64,000 nucleotides of DNA from Serinus canaria. Lineage: Eukaryota; Chordata; Aves; Passeriformes; Fringillidae. How positions within the stretch are numbered: the first letter of the stretch is position 1; every line of letters begins with the position of its first letter. Position numbers and translations under genes: made by a program. The notes below the pieces were generated by a model. It had not been told where the DNA came from, searched no databases, and was given only the letters and a program-made list of their open reading frames with translations. Below, piece after piece: positions 25,297 to 38,910 of the stretch. Where the stretch lies: assembly GCF_022539315.1 (NCBI RefSeq), contig NC_066314.1, positions 63,225,543 to 63,289,542 of the forward strand, in the 5' to 3' direction.

Positions 25297-25528
25297 GTGG
25301 GGGGATGGAATGTAAGAGAATAAAGATAGTGCAGAAGGCAATAATCACAAAGATTAGGAACAGGCCTGCCCTTAACAGGCCACAGCTGTGTCCAGTGAGG
25401 ATGAGTGCTGTAAAAGAGTGGGTTAGCTGGGTGAGGAGAGAGTTGGAGTTTGTTGGCTGTGCTGTGAGGAGCTGCCATGAGGAATCACCAAGAAGGTATG
25501 GAAGATTTGCAATAAGATGACAACAAAC
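25297..25528 (+). repeat. Dispersed LTR-like repeat, copy A
   Basis: This block shares long stretches with 32363-32670, for example GATTAGGAACAGGCCTGCCC, AAAGAGTGGGTTAGCTG and the end ATGACAACAAA. Copy A lacks two segments present in copy B. Both have an AATAAA near the start. I do not know the family; an LTR is the most likely origin given length and dispersal. Confidence 0.7.
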
Positions 25529-28500
25529 TTAGATGCTGCAGAAGTCTCTACTTCAATGAAGTACACAGGATTACAGACTATATTACATGTAGCCTGAATC
25601 ACCACTCTGTAAGTGGTTCACCATAAAAATATTTTAAACATTAAATTCCTGTCACCAGGTTTTCAAGTATTTATTTAATCTGCAGAGTATCACTTATGAC
25701 TGTGCTAAACAGTACAAACCCAGAAGAATCAAGTGAAAAAAGAAAAATCCACTCAATGGCCAGATGGACCTGCTGATCTAAGGTGCTGGGAAGCAGTGAA
25801 AGCATGAACCAAGCCATAGAGCTATCACTTGTTCAAGTCCTCAGTGGACATAGGATAAACTTTTAAGAATCTGAAACCTCATGGTTATAGCTGTGAAGCA
25901 ACCTGTGGAGGAAAATAATGAGTGTCTCAGAAGTAGAGATTGTGCTGCATTTAAAAAAAAAAATAAATCAGGGTATAATTTAGAGAAATCCTGTGCCAGC
26001 TTTGTAAGAGTAAGCCAGTACTCTTATTCTCACTTATTTTTCCATTATTTGAGCAGTTCACCTCAAACACCAGTGCATCACTTTTAGCATCCAGTTCTAT
26101 CCATTTACATTCACACACAAGTAGTTCCTGCACGTGATAAAAATTCCATGTGGACCCAGTGTACTCTTCCTACCTTTTCTTGGTTTTGTTTTTTAGTGGT
26201 TTTTGGGTTTTTTTAGCTCTAGTTTTCCAGAGTTGCTTCATTAGTTGCATTGAATATTTAGGTATGAATTAGAAATACTTCTAATCACTATAAGCTGTTG
26301 CATTGATATGAGTAAAGAGTAAGAAAAATAACGTTAAAAAAGAGTGTGTTTCTACAACAGTATTTTGGACTTTGGGAGTTTTAAAGGAGTTATGAAGACC
26401 ATCAGAGAAGCCTAAAATGCACAGTACCTTGTTGAGAAAGATGACTTGGGGTCTGTGTTTCAAAGTGTGTGGGTGGGAGATTCAAAGTCTTCAGTGGGTT
26501 TTGTTATTTTCCAAAACTTGACTTGCTTTGTGTAACAGCAAGATAAAATCAGCTCCTCTTTCTCTGGCCCTGTGAGGAACACTGTTCAAATTGTTGTTCA
26601 AGCTTTTCAGGCATCTCCAGCATTTAGTGAGTCATGGTGCAGGTGCAGTTCACAGCTGGGAACAGGAACAAAGGACAAAGTGAATCAGTTTTTTTCTTTT
26701 GAAATCTCCTGGAACATAGAGACACAGATGTGGAGCTACTAGGGAGTGAAATTTGATTTTTGCTTTTGCCTTTCAAAACTGAGCCATTGGAAAAAAAAAT
26801 CTTGGTACCAAGTATTTGAAAGTCTTATGTGTCTGACAAAAACCACAGAGTATATTATGGGGAACATTTTGCTTTGAGGAGAAAGTGCAAGCTTGCTGAA
26901 CTTGATACAAATGACCTGAAAGGTTTAAATACAGGCAAAAGGGAAAATAAAGAATGAATGGGAGTTGGAATTAATTGCAAACTACATTCACCTGCTTCAG
27001 TTAAAGGCAAGGTTTTCTCCTCCTAGATTGGGCAGGCAAACAGGTCAAACTGCAAAGATGCATCAAAGGTTTGTGTTTCACCCAAAGCCATTCTCAGAAG
27101 CTGTAGCATGTAGGGCACATGTAAAAGCACTTCCAGCAGTGTGGTCACTCTGCCAGAATTGCAGCCCATGTCACAGCAGTTGTCCTGTCCCTTTTGGGTG
27201 TTTTTGTCCTTGAGGAAAGAAAACATTGAAGGCTTCTTTTCTGCTGGCCCTCCCTGCTTGCCTCTTGCTGCTGGTAATGCTTATTTGCCTTGCTGCAGAC
27301 TCAGCTATTCTGTACCACTGGACTGGAGTTAAATACTTGCTCCAGTGAATTGGTGCTAACTGGTACAGGTACTTGGGATCACCTGCTCAGAATTTCCAGC
27401 AGTAAATTTCCATGCCAGAGGAAGCAGTTGGAATCCCTTTCTATTTAGTGTGGTTTTTTGAGGAGTGCAGTTCTGACTCCTCACACCTGAGGACACCTGC
27501 CTGTCTTTAAACATCTGAGCAGCCCTGTTGACTTCTACTAAATCAGAGTTCTTCCCTTTTTGAGGCACACATGTGTGTGTGCAGAGCTGGAATGTGCCAT
27601 CATAAATCCCTGTCACAAGAGGTGTCACTTTCCAGAGCCCAGCTCTCCAACATTCTCTGCTCAGAAATACTGAGAACTTTGGGATGTACAAGTGGGGGAA
27701 AAAAAATCTGCTGTGATTAAGAAAGCCAGAGAATTACATTGTTTATAATCCTGTCCATGTATTCAATGGGCTAATTAAATTACCCACAAGGAACCCTCTT
27801 AAGGTAGCCAGGGGAAAACTTCCTGAGACATGCTCAGGCACCTGCAGGAGTCTGCCAGCCAAGTGCCTGCTGTGGAGGTGGAAAATTCATCTTTTCTGTG
27901 GTTACAGCTTTCATGCTGTCTTCCATAGTAAAATTAAGGCAGCTCAGCATTACTGCAGCTTGGTTTTAAGTCCTGGGTGCTGGAGAACTTAGTGAAAAAA
28001 CCAACCAAAACCACCCCCAAAAACCCAAGAAGTCTTTCATGAAAAAAAAAAGAGGGGAAAAGAAAGGGAAAACCACTGACTTTGGAGGGTCATCTGGGTA
28101 CACTGAGGAGCTGAAGTGCTGTTAAAGAAACAGCTTTAACTTCCTCCACTGCCCAGAAACACATGCTGCATTTCAAAGTTAAATTTTGGGAGGGGTCTTA
28201 TTTAATTTTGGGGACTGGCAAACTCATTGTCGTGCTGGTAGCACACAGCACCTGAGTCCCTTGACCAGCCACATTAAATCTGGACACACACCTGGCAAGG
28301 AAGAGCTCCTGCTGAGAGCAGTTTGCAGTTCAAAAGAACAATATTCATTCAAGGATATAGCTACTACAAAGAGGTCTTCATCAAGTGGAGAATTCATGAT
28401 GAATAAACACAAATATAACTATTTTTTGGAGCTTGGAAAAACTAAATTTGGTAATGGTTGGTAATTTTTTTTCCCTGCAAATCTTTCTTCCAGCTCTGAG

Positions 28501-29689
28501 AGTAGGAGGAAACATATTCTTCCCATGCCTTTATTGCTTGATAGTTTCTTCTGAGAAGACTATTTTTGCATAATGTCTCAGCATTTGTCAGCAAATTTTT
28601 CCATAAAAGGCAGCCTCTTTATAGTCAGTGTAAATTTACATATTCTTTCAAGTCTGTTTTGGCTGTGTTTCTGCTACCATTCAAGGCAAAGTGAAGGGGG
28701 GGGTCTAGGTTTGGGGCTGGTATGTCCAAATAAAAGTACATTTTTTCTATTTACAGCTCTCCCCAGTGGTTAGTATTGATGACAGAACTCTTCTGTTCCT
28801 CACCAGACGATTTTCACTTCTCAGGGATGCAAGTCATGTTTCTCACACCATTTTATGGCAGCATCAGAGCTCTGAGGATGCTGAAAACCCAACACCCCTG
28901 TGGTCCAGGGTCTCTGTTTTAGACCATGGTCTGTGAGTCTTGTCCTGCTGTGACCATGGTGCTGAGGCCCCTGTCAGGTGTGATTCCTGTGGCTTGCTGT
29001 GGGTTTCAGCTTTGGGATCAGCTGATATGCCCTTTCATTGGGCAGCAGGGGCTCCTTGTTACATGACAAACCTTTCTGATGGACCAGCTGCCACCTGGAC
29101 CCTCTTTTCCCCCTGCACCAGGTCCTTCCTGATCTCTGGCTCATGATGAATTCTCTTTTGTCCTGCTGGGGCTCTCCAGGAATAGCCCCAAACCTCTCCT
29201 CTGTCCCACTCAGGTCCTCCTGCCTCTGGGGCTGGCCTGCCCCCTCTGCAGCAAGTCTGTGTAGAGCCAAGTCCCTACATGTCCCAGACCTGAGGGCACT
29301 AATTGACCTAATGACCCTGACCAGCATGACCCCACTGCTGGTGTTCCACACACACTATTTCAGCACAGGAGATTTCCACCCATGGGATGATGCCCTGCTG
29401 TTCTCTCCTCCCTGTGGGTTCATGTGCTGACCACTTGATCCTAATTCTGACCTGTCAGACCTGCCTCATTGTGCTGCTGCTTTATAACCCAGACTCTGGA
29501 GTGGACCTGGCTGCACTTTCTGTTTCTGTTTTGCTTGGAAGGTCTGGGTCCTGACTGGAGAGGTGCTGCCCTGCTGGCTCTGTTGTCTCCCTTGACTGTG
29601 GACTCCTTCTCCCTGGCCCTTAGAAGCAATATCAGATTCAAGTTTAAGCACCTTGTGGCTTAAAACCAAATTTGAGTGGCAGCTCTTGC

Positions 29690-30170
29690 TGCAAATTGTC
29701 CCCAGCCAGGGAATAATGTGTTCTGACTCCATGATTTCAGAAGGCTGAACAAATGCTTTATTCAGCTATATGATATATATATATATAATTATATATATTT
29801 AATATATGTAAGTATATATTTATATATTTAATTATATATAATATAATTATATGTATTATATATTATATTCTTTATTAAGCTATATTACACTAGTACTATA
29901 CTAAAGAAAAACCTGTGACTGTCTCCAGACTGTCATGACACAGCTTTGAACTAATTGGCCAATCAGTCCAAACAACCATCACCTGTGTCCAATTAACAGC
30001 TCATTCTTGGTAAACAATCTCCAGAACACATTCCACATGTGCCAAACAACAGGAGCAGTGAGTAGAGATAAGAATTGTTCTCTCTTCTTCTCTGAGCTTC
30101 ACTGCCTTCCCCAGGAAAAGTTCTGGGAGAGAGAATTGTGTCTCTCTGTGTTCAGAGAAAGTGAATACCA
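29690..30170 (-). repeat. Solo-LTR-like element, minus-strand copy
   Basis: The reverse complement aligns with 52851-53243: it starts TGGTATTCAC and ends near TGCA, with AATAAA (complement 29757-29762) near the 3' end. Shared blocks include AGAATTGTTTCTC-like, CAACAGGAGCAG-like and TTGGACTGATTGGCC-like stretches. About 29766-29885 is an AT-only expansion not present in the other copy. No target duplication could be defined. Confidence 0.75.
29766..29885. repeat. AT-rich low-complexity expansion
   Basis: About 120 bp is almost only A and T, with ATAT, TTTAA and AATTATATA motifs. It lies inside the minus-strand LTR-like element. Confidence 0.85.
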
Positions 30171-30501
30171 GAGCCAGGTCCTGTGTCTGTGGGGGAGAAA
30201 GAAAGCAAGTTGAGCACAGGCCTCAGCTGGGTTCAGGTCTAGCTCTGCTGGCAGGCTGACTTGGGGAGATGATACATCCTGGAATGGTTCTGTGCTCCTC
30301 CTCTTGCCATGAGGGTTCAGTTGGGATGGGTTAGTTCTGTCCTTTTTCACTCCTCTCAGCAAGGATTTCCTTATCCCCAAATCCACACACTTGGTTCACA
30401 CCCATCTCCTGATACTTCACTAATTACTTTCCCCTTCCATTCTTTTTTTCTCATGCTTTTTGGAGGAAAAAAGCACTAAAAGATGTTTCTTCCTGGTGTA
30501 G

Positions 30502-31792
<1,291 letters not shown>

Positions 31793-31921
31793 ACCCTGTG
31801 GCGCTGCTACGCAGCAGAGAAATCCTGCACCTCCACAGCCACCTGGAAGATCTATGTGACAGCTCCCGTGCAAAATCCCAAAAAGTCTCCAGCGCCATCT
31901 AGTCCCGGTCTGAGAAAACAG
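31793..31921 (+). CDS. KCNQ1: KCNQ1 exon 9: rest of helix A and start of A-B linker
   Basis: This exon encodes 43 codons. It starts TLWRCYAAE (human TAWRCYAAE), then TSTATWKIYV, then a proline/serine/lysine-rich linker ending SPGLRKQ. The start completes the helix A calmodulin site. The tail corresponds to the human PKPKKS region and is diverged. Length is 129 bp versus 123 in human, a two-codon gain that keeps the frame. Acceptor ACAG, donor GTGACA. The linker is the least conserved part of the channel, so divergence here is expected. Confidence 0.93.
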
Positions 31922-34126
31922 GTGACAGCACTGGCAGGGCTGGCTCTCTGCTTGCTTCTCGTTTTAAATTATGATTCACTTGTCAAAAAACCTCGTGAAG
32001 GGCCTCAGCAGCTTGGACACCTGAAATACATTTTTTTTCCTCCTGCCACAGCCCAGTTAGTTTTGTTTTCCTTCTAATATTCTTGAGGAAAGAATATCTT
32101 CTAAGTGAATCTTCCTTCTTGGTCAGACAGGTACCAACTCTCTATTGTTTTATCCCCTTGGGAGTCTCCTACTTTCTCAAAGCACAAGGCAATGGTGCCA
32201 CTTTCCCATCCTGCATTCATTTTTCAAGGTAGTTCATACCAGAAAAAGGAGCAAGCCAATTTAAAAATGTATGTTCAGGCTTAACAAGAGGCTGACAGCA
32301 GTTACTCTTCTCTGAAGTACTCCATGCTGCTTTTATTTCTTTAGAAATTAGGGCAAATTCCTGTGGAGGGCTGGAATGTGAGAAAATAAAGATAGTGCAG
32401 AAGGTAGTCTCACACCTGAGGAGCTGCAGCTGTACTAATCACCAAAGATTAGGAACAGGCCTGCCCTTAACAGCCCACAGCTGTGTCTAATAAGAAGAGT
32501 GCTACAAAAGAGTGGGTTAGCTGCTTGAGGAGAGAGCTGGAGTTTCTTGGCTGTGCAGTGAAGAGAGTTGGAGTTGTTGGCTGTGAAGAAGAAGGAGTCA
32601 GTGCTGTGAGGAACTGCCTATGAGAAATCACTGAGAAGGTATGGAAGCTTTGCAATCTGATGACAACAAATTCCCAGGCTGTGGGTTCAGGAAAGTGGAG
32701 CAGTGTTTGTCTGCAAAGGTGGAATTGCCCACACCCAGGTCTGTGGTGTCATTGCCAAGCTTGCCAGAAGGACAGATTCTGCAGCAAGTCCAGCTTAGGG
32801 AGCCAGCCTTTCCCAAAGGATGGTCAAGGCCTGCCTTAGGGCAGTGGCATCCCACTGGAGCCTGTTTCCCAGGGAAGAAGGGCTGTACAATTCCCCCTGG
32901 CACATGGAGGAAGCTGAAGCAGCCTGATCTGTGTGCATGTCTGTTTTGGGGTTAGTGTGACCTTGTTTTGTCACAGCTGGAGGCAGGAAAAAAATGGAGC
33001 AAAGGGGTAAAGCAGAAGTAAGACTCCTGTGTGTGTTGCTGAACAGCAAGCAACCCATGGTTGGAAAGATGGGAAAAATGTATTTTCCCTCTGTTTTCTC
33101 TGATATATTATTTGTCTGAACCTCCCTGTGCCCTATGAGCCTTCAGTTAAGAACAAAGTAATGGTTCTTTCACCTCTTACCAAATGATCCTCTTCTCTTT
33201 TTCTTTCTTGGTTTGTGACTTCCTGTTTTAAGGTCTCAAATACACACTGATCATTTTGTGTATGTTGTAGCATTTTGTTCTCCAGAGGACACCTATTTTG
33301 TTTTCCTTCTATAAGAGCCTGTAATCTTTGCTTTTAGAAGTATTTTGATGCATGTCAGTGCATCCACTGTCCACAACAAATACCTATTTCTACCATTTTT
33401 CCCCCATTTAATTTTGAATGTGCGTTTGTTTAACTGTTGCAGAGCTGAGCAGAAGAAGGAATTCCAAAAGTCTGAATCTAGACCATAACAAATTAAGAAC
33501 TGGCTTAACTTTAGATCAAGTAGCCTTGTCCTATATATGAATATCTTGACGCTGCAGCTCTTCCTGTTGATCCAAACCTTCATTTTTCATTTTAAAGTGC
33601 CGGTTATAGTGTGTTTATTAGGCTGTCTTTAGGCTTCTAAAATCAGGAGAACTGTTTGGAGGCAGGAGGGATTTCTCTTCTCCTGAGGTGCCTAATTTAG
33701 CCTTTTTGGTAAAAGTGAAGTTTTCTTTAGTTAAATATTCTGCATGGGGCCTAGTTCATAGTTCAAAGTCTAGGGTTATGTTGAATTTAAGCTTTAGAAA
33801 GCTATTCCTGACAAGGTGATGTATGCTGAAGTCATTAGAATTTTGTATGCCTTGAGTTTTGGTCCCAATTTGAGAAATTTTACTAATGGCCTGATTTTTC
33901 AGAATGTTCTAGTTGCCTTCTGAGAATCAAATTCTTACCAAGTTTTAGTTCATAATTCAGTGTCAGACACTTTAAAACCATAAACAAAGGTTGCAGCCCT
34001 TTCACTGAATTTCACTTTCATCCTTTAAATAAAAAGCATTCGACCTAAGGTGAATTCACTGGACAGTGAAACTCACATGTGCACTTGACAGCATCTTCTG
34101 AGATCATTCCATTCCTACTCTCACAG
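31922..34126 (+). other. KCNQ1: KCNQ1 intron 9
   Basis: This 2.2-kb intron contains copy B of the dispersed LTR-like repeat (32363-32670). The remainder is ordinary AT-rich sequence with no gene seen. Reading frame from exon 9 stays open for about 150 bp into this intron before a stop, which is of no evident significance. Confidence 0.9.
32363..32670 (+). repeat. Dispersed LTR-like repeat, copy B
   Basis: Homologous to 25297-25528 in the same orientation. It has two extra segments, near 32408-32438 and near 32560-32600. The second is a local duplication of a GAGAG(C/T)TGGAGTT...TTGGCTGTG unit. Family unknown. Confidence 0.7.
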
Positions 34127-34289
34127 GCCAGAAGATACAGAAGAAAAGGGAAGCTGGGCTGTGGGAATGGCTCTGCACCTGTCATAAACCCAGGAGAAAA
34201 TTCCTTGTCTGTTCCCCAGATCACTTATGATCACATTGATGAGCAAGAGGACAAAAAAGACGTGTCCTTCTACATTGGTGAACCCAAAG
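34127..34289 (+). CDS. KCNQ1: KCNQ1 exon 10: helix A-B linker
   Basis: This exon encodes 54 codons plus the first base of the next Val. It begins ARRYRRKGKLGCG (a basic stretch matching human KKKKFKLDK), then a NPGENSLSVPQITYDH segment aligning with human TPGEKMLTVPHITCD. It ends DVSFYIGEPK. The length of 163 bp versus 142 in human adds seven codons without changing phase. Identity is low overall, but motif order, phase and position support the call. Acceptor CACAG, donor GTAACT. Confidence 0.9.
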
Positions 34290-34970
34290 GTAACTTACTC
34301 ATGCTCATTTATCATTTTTCAAGAGACAAATTTACAGAGAGTTGATGTGATGAAGGGAGGAGTTCTATGAAAAAACAATTCTAAGCTAATCAGTAAATCA
34401 AAATGCTTTCAACCAAGGATAGTTGCATAACAAAAAGAGGGGAACACTAATGAAAGGAAGTCTTCAATTCATATAGTGTGAATATCAGAAGAGCTGTCTT
34501 TATTCACCATCAATTAAGATGTTGGTTATATTGTTCATTCTCCTTTTTTGAATTATTTCAGAGGTGGATGGAAAGCTTCCTCAAGTCTATCCCACCTTTT
34601 AACTTTACCTCCTTCTGAAAGAAGGAAAGATAAACCAGGAAAAATATTTCTACTTTTTTTACAGCCCCCTCTTAAACGTTGGGCTAACAAATTGTGATAA
34701 GAAAAAACAACTATTTTTATGCCCACATCAGCTAAGAGGTTTTGACAAGTGGTTTTATTTTTCTCTTGCTTCATTTAAAATATTGTGTGTTTTATAAGCA
34801 ATGGTTGTATTTCAACATGGAAACAGTCTGAATTTCACTGCTCAGCTAACATACTTGCTTTGTCTTTGAAATCCTTTCTTTAAAATTAAGTTTGTAATGG
34901 AAATATGAATGTTACAGTGTGAAACAGAAAATGGTATTGTTTACCAGAATAGAAGGTTTTCTAGAAAGCC

Positions 34971-35048
34971 GATTTTTCCCCTTTTGCATTGATTTTTTTT
35001 TTGTCTGATGGGATCAGACAAAGAAAATCAGTGCAAAAGGGGAAAATC
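34971..35048. repeat. Long near-perfect hairpin
   Basis: Left arm 34971-35009 and right arm 35013-35048 are reverse complements apart from A/T-tract length differences and one or two mismatches. The loop is GGG. Key shared blocks are CCCCTTTTGCA/TGCAAAAGGGG and TTGTCTGAT/ATCAGACAA. It could be a palindromic remnant of a small DNA transposon or a chance foldback. A transcript from either strand would form a stem of about 36 bp. Confidence 0.9.
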
Positions 35049-36871
35049 AGCTGGTTCTGGATCTGCTACATCTTGAACTCGTAATCTGAGTTCTGTTCCA
35101 TACCCAGAGGCATTTCCAGTGCTTTTAGGGTTCTGGGAGAAGGGCATGAGGTGTATGATATTTAGAACCAAAGTTTCTGCTTTAACTCCACACCTCATAA
35201 CAATATTGTGTTCATTCTCAGCATGTTTATTGGGTTGGAGCAGCTTCCCTTGCTGAGTGTGTGGCAGCAGATTTTGCTGAGTGTATTTTTGGTGTTGTGA
35301 TGTGATGGATGGAAGCAGCAAAGTGTTGAGCTGCTGGTAACAGTCCTGGGGGCCACTGAGATGATGGGGACTCTGCTGGCTGTACTCAGCTCTGCCAGTG
35401 TATGTTGGTTCACTAAAGTTCTCTTCTCTCAATGGTCATGGTTAATCTGAGCAAAGCTCTGTGTCACAGGAAAGAGTGATGAGACAAGACTGTATCTGTT
35501 TCTGCCTGACAGGAAAATGAAAGAATTTTCTCCACTTTTTCTGAAAATGTTTTCTTCTTGTAATTTCACTCTAGCTGGTTGAATTTATTCTTATTCTGAG
35601 AGACAGCCATGCATATTATTCCCTTAGCAATTAAATTTTGTCTATTTTTCATTTTCTTTCGCGTTTTGACGCTTAGCCAGTTTCAGGGTTAAATCACACT
35701 CAGTTTGATTTTCCTGACATTCCTTCTGTTGCAAATCTTCCAGGAATGTAGCTGGAGAACTCAATTTCTCAATTGACTGAACATTCTTGACACCTCTCGA
35801 AAGTTTAAGCCTGATTTCTCTCCGTGAAGTTCTCCTTGCCAGAATTAATGGGCTTCTATTCCTGGGGAGTGGAAGTATTAGGCTTCAAGCCTGTAAATGG
35901 GGCTTTTTTTTCCTGTCAAAAAAGCTGAAAGTAGAAAAGGCAGAGAGGATCATCATGCAAAAAAGGTAATTGAAAGGGGTCGTGCCAGCTTCTTCTTGAG
36001 TGTTGCTGTAGTGGAATATTTTATTCATTGCTGATGGAGGCTGGATGTTTTGTAGATGATGGCAAACTGCAAGGTTGAATCAGATCACTTTTCTAGGCCT
36101 GACCTAGAGGAGCAGAGCTGCTGCCCTAAACCAGCTCAGGTGTGAGAGAGGGGCAGTAGGAAGGCCTAAAATAAATGCCTGTCAGGAGCAGACAGCACAG
36201 TAACAGTCACACTGATAAAATTCCTTGTTTTGGGCAGAAATAGATAGAAATGTAGTTCAAGTATCCTTGAAAAAGGAGATATTTGCCTTAATTCAGCAAT
36301 GGCATTATGTGAACACACCTTTTCTCCTGGAAATAGAATTTTCCTAATTGTTCATCTATTCACATCCACCCATCTTACACTTGGCTTGCTCAAACCTTGC
36401 TTAGGAGGCAGTTCTTCCCAAGCTGGGAAAAAATGCTTTATTTCTATAAAGAAGGTTGGAGAAGAGGGAAACCTTACAAAACAGATGATCCACATGAAGG
36501 TTTCTGAGAGGTTTCTGTGTATGTGGAGTAAAAAACCCCATGTATTGGATAGTGCATAACAGAGAAACAAGACCTTTGTTCACCAAAAATGGTAGAGTTT
36601 TGAAACAAAAACTTGATAATCTAAGAGAAAAATAACTCCTGCCCTCTGCACTGTGCATAGGGTTCTGGGTGTGACTGATGAAAAATGATCTGTGGCACTC
36701 AGAATTTGTCCATCCTCACAGAAAGGGAAAGGCCAAAATCTTCCACAATAATAGCTTCCTTGTTGGAAATCAAACCTCTCAAAATGAAGCTATTTAGAAA
36801 GAAATTAATAAGGAAAAACTAAAACAAACATAGAGATTTAGGATGTTCTAGAAAATAAGTGTGATGCTGAG

Positions 36872-37379
36872 TCATAGAACAGCATTGCATAGAATGGGTT
36901 GAATTGGAAGGGACCTTTAGGATCAAAGAATCCTAATTATTTGGAATTATTTGGGTTGGAAGGAATCTTGAAGATCATCCAGTCTCATGGCCATGGGCAG
37001 GGACACCTCCAGTATCCCAGACTGCTTCAAGCCTCTTCCAGCCTGGCCTTGGGCACTTGCAGGGATGGGGCAGCCACAGCTTCTCTGGGCACCCTGTGCC
37101 AGGGTCTCCCCACCCTCACAGGGAAGAATTTCTTCCTGGTATCTGATTTAGTTAGGTCCATTTTTAGTTTCAGACCATTCCCCTTGTCCTGTCACTGTCT
37201 GCTCATGTAAAAAGTCCCTCTGCAGTGTTTTCACAAAGTCCCCTCAGGTGCTGGAGGGCTCTAATGAGATCTCCCCAGAGCCTTCTCTTCTCCAGGCTGA
37301 GCAATCCCATCTCTCTCAGCCTGGCTGTACAGCAGAGGTGCTCCAGTCCTTGGAGCAGCTTTGTGACCCTCCAGTGCAG
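36872..37379 (-). mobile_element. CR1 LINE fragment, minus strand
   Basis: The + strand is the reverse complement of a CR1 3' region. It begins with the CATAGAAT-type 3'-end signature and continues with GGAAGGGACCT, CATGGGCAGGGACACCTCC, a CAGCCTGGCCTTGGGCAC stretch, and CTCTTCTCCAGGCTGAGCA. It lacks the 5' part of the LINE, as most copies do. A short partial duplication of the GGTTGGAAGG stretch lies near 36895-36965. No intact ORF. Confidence 0.9.
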
Positions 37380-38887
37380 TTTTTTTATTTTCTTTTTTCC
37401 ATGGGTGTCTGTTACTTCAGCTAAGGAACTATTCCATACCAGGGTGTATGATTTAATATTTTTATGCAGTGCTTTAAAACCCTCAGTCATTTCATCCTTA
37501 CCTGAGATTATATCCATAAATATTCTCTGTATTCCTGAAATTAATCTTTACCTGTACTTTTGGCTGTCCTCCTCTGCAGCAGGGTCTGTTATCAGGATGG
37601 CAAGATATGTGCAAGCCCTCTGACATCTTTAATGTTCCTGTGAGGTTTAAAGAAGGCACTCAAGTATGAGGATTGTAGTTAATTAGAAGAGCAAGAGTGA
37701 GTGGCAGGTCACAGAGACTGATCCATACAGAAGGGAAACAGCATTTTGATGTAACTGGAATTTTCTAGATGCATTTTGAGTTTTCTCTTTAAATATCAGC
37801 TATTCAGCACAATGCATCCTTCACAAAAGGAACCAAATGGCTGTTTCATGGTGCTTTTTATTAGGGAGGAAAAAAAGATATTAGAAATCTGAAAGTTTTT
37901 AGACCTTGAAGGTCAGCCTCCTGGGACAGCTCCAGCAGATGGAATGTGTTATTCTCTGTCATCTGTTGTAGGTTGTATACACAACTCATTATTGTTAGAT
38001 TTGTCAAAGTCACAAGACTCTCATAGTGATAAATCTCTGCTGGGCTAAAAATAAAATTCCCTGTTTATGACAGTGCTTTTCTGTTTGATTTTTGGAGTTT
38101 CTTGTGTGCTGATGTATGCACAGTTTAAAGCAAAACTGCGCAAAAGCAAATTTTTACCAAGAGTGGGGAGGATACTTCAGTTTTCTCTGACCCCCTTTAC
38201 CTTTTTTTTTCCCTCTCATTTAAAATGTGCAGTAGTGTTAATGTTGATTTATTCTGTCTGTAATGCCAGTTTGGATGCTGACATTCCAGCATTCACCTGT
38301 CTGGAAGCGAGCTGGTTTTTCCCAGAGACTGGTTGCATTTTCCGTTGGGAAAAGGGGCTGCTTTCCCTTCCTGGTGTAGATGGATTACAGTCTGCAGTAC
38401 ATATAAAGAAGCAAACATTTTAAGTAAAGTGGATTCAGAGAGTCCAGTGCTGACAAGCTGTGAGAAAGGTGAGAAAAACCACGTGGCCAAAATTAACAGA
38501 ATAAAGCAAACACCCAAGCTTTTGAGAGTCTGCATAACTGTCAGGAAGTCTGAAAATCATAAATATAAAGGCATGCACCAAATCAGCATGAGAAAGTATC
38601 CAGATACCAGGCTTCTGACAAATGTCATGCTCTCAAGAAGGTGGGTTTAGCAGATGGTGGTGGCTTTGCAGGGAGAATTTGTGGTCAGTGCAGAGCTGTT
38701 CAACATCTCCATTTGTCTGTCAGTTCAGGACTTGTACTGATGGTACTTGCTCATGTGTGAGAATTGTGGAAACACCTCTCTAGCAGAAAGTTTTCAGTCT
38801 TTACTGGTTCAGCCCTGGCTGCCCTGAGAGAGAACTTCCAGTGAATTCTGTGCTTTATCTCTCATGGCCAAAGCTGATGACAGGATT

Positions 38888-38910
38888 GGGGGTGGGGATG
38901 GGGCGAGGGG
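38888..38910 (+). other. G-quadruplex motif
   Basis: Four G runs of at least four bases are separated by one- or two-base loops (GGGGGTGGGGATGGGGCGAGGGG). This fits the classical G4 pattern on the + strand, so it could form in the KCNQ1 pre-mRNA. Confidence 0.85.

Larger units (their letters stand above)
24791..30501 (+). other. KCNQ1: KCNQ1 intron 6
   Basis: This 5.7-kb intron holds one copy of an LTR-like repeat (25297-25528) and a minus-strand solo-LTR-like element (29690-30170) containing an AT-rich expansion. The block 28900-29460 is GC-richer than its surroundings and contains a 95-codon chance ORF, but I recognise no family. The rest shows nothing distinctive. Confidence 0.9.

Noticed and set aside
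34971..35048. MicroRNA precursor
   Set aside because: The three-base loop and homopolymer-rich arms do not fit a usual pre-miRNA. Kept only as a hairpin finding.
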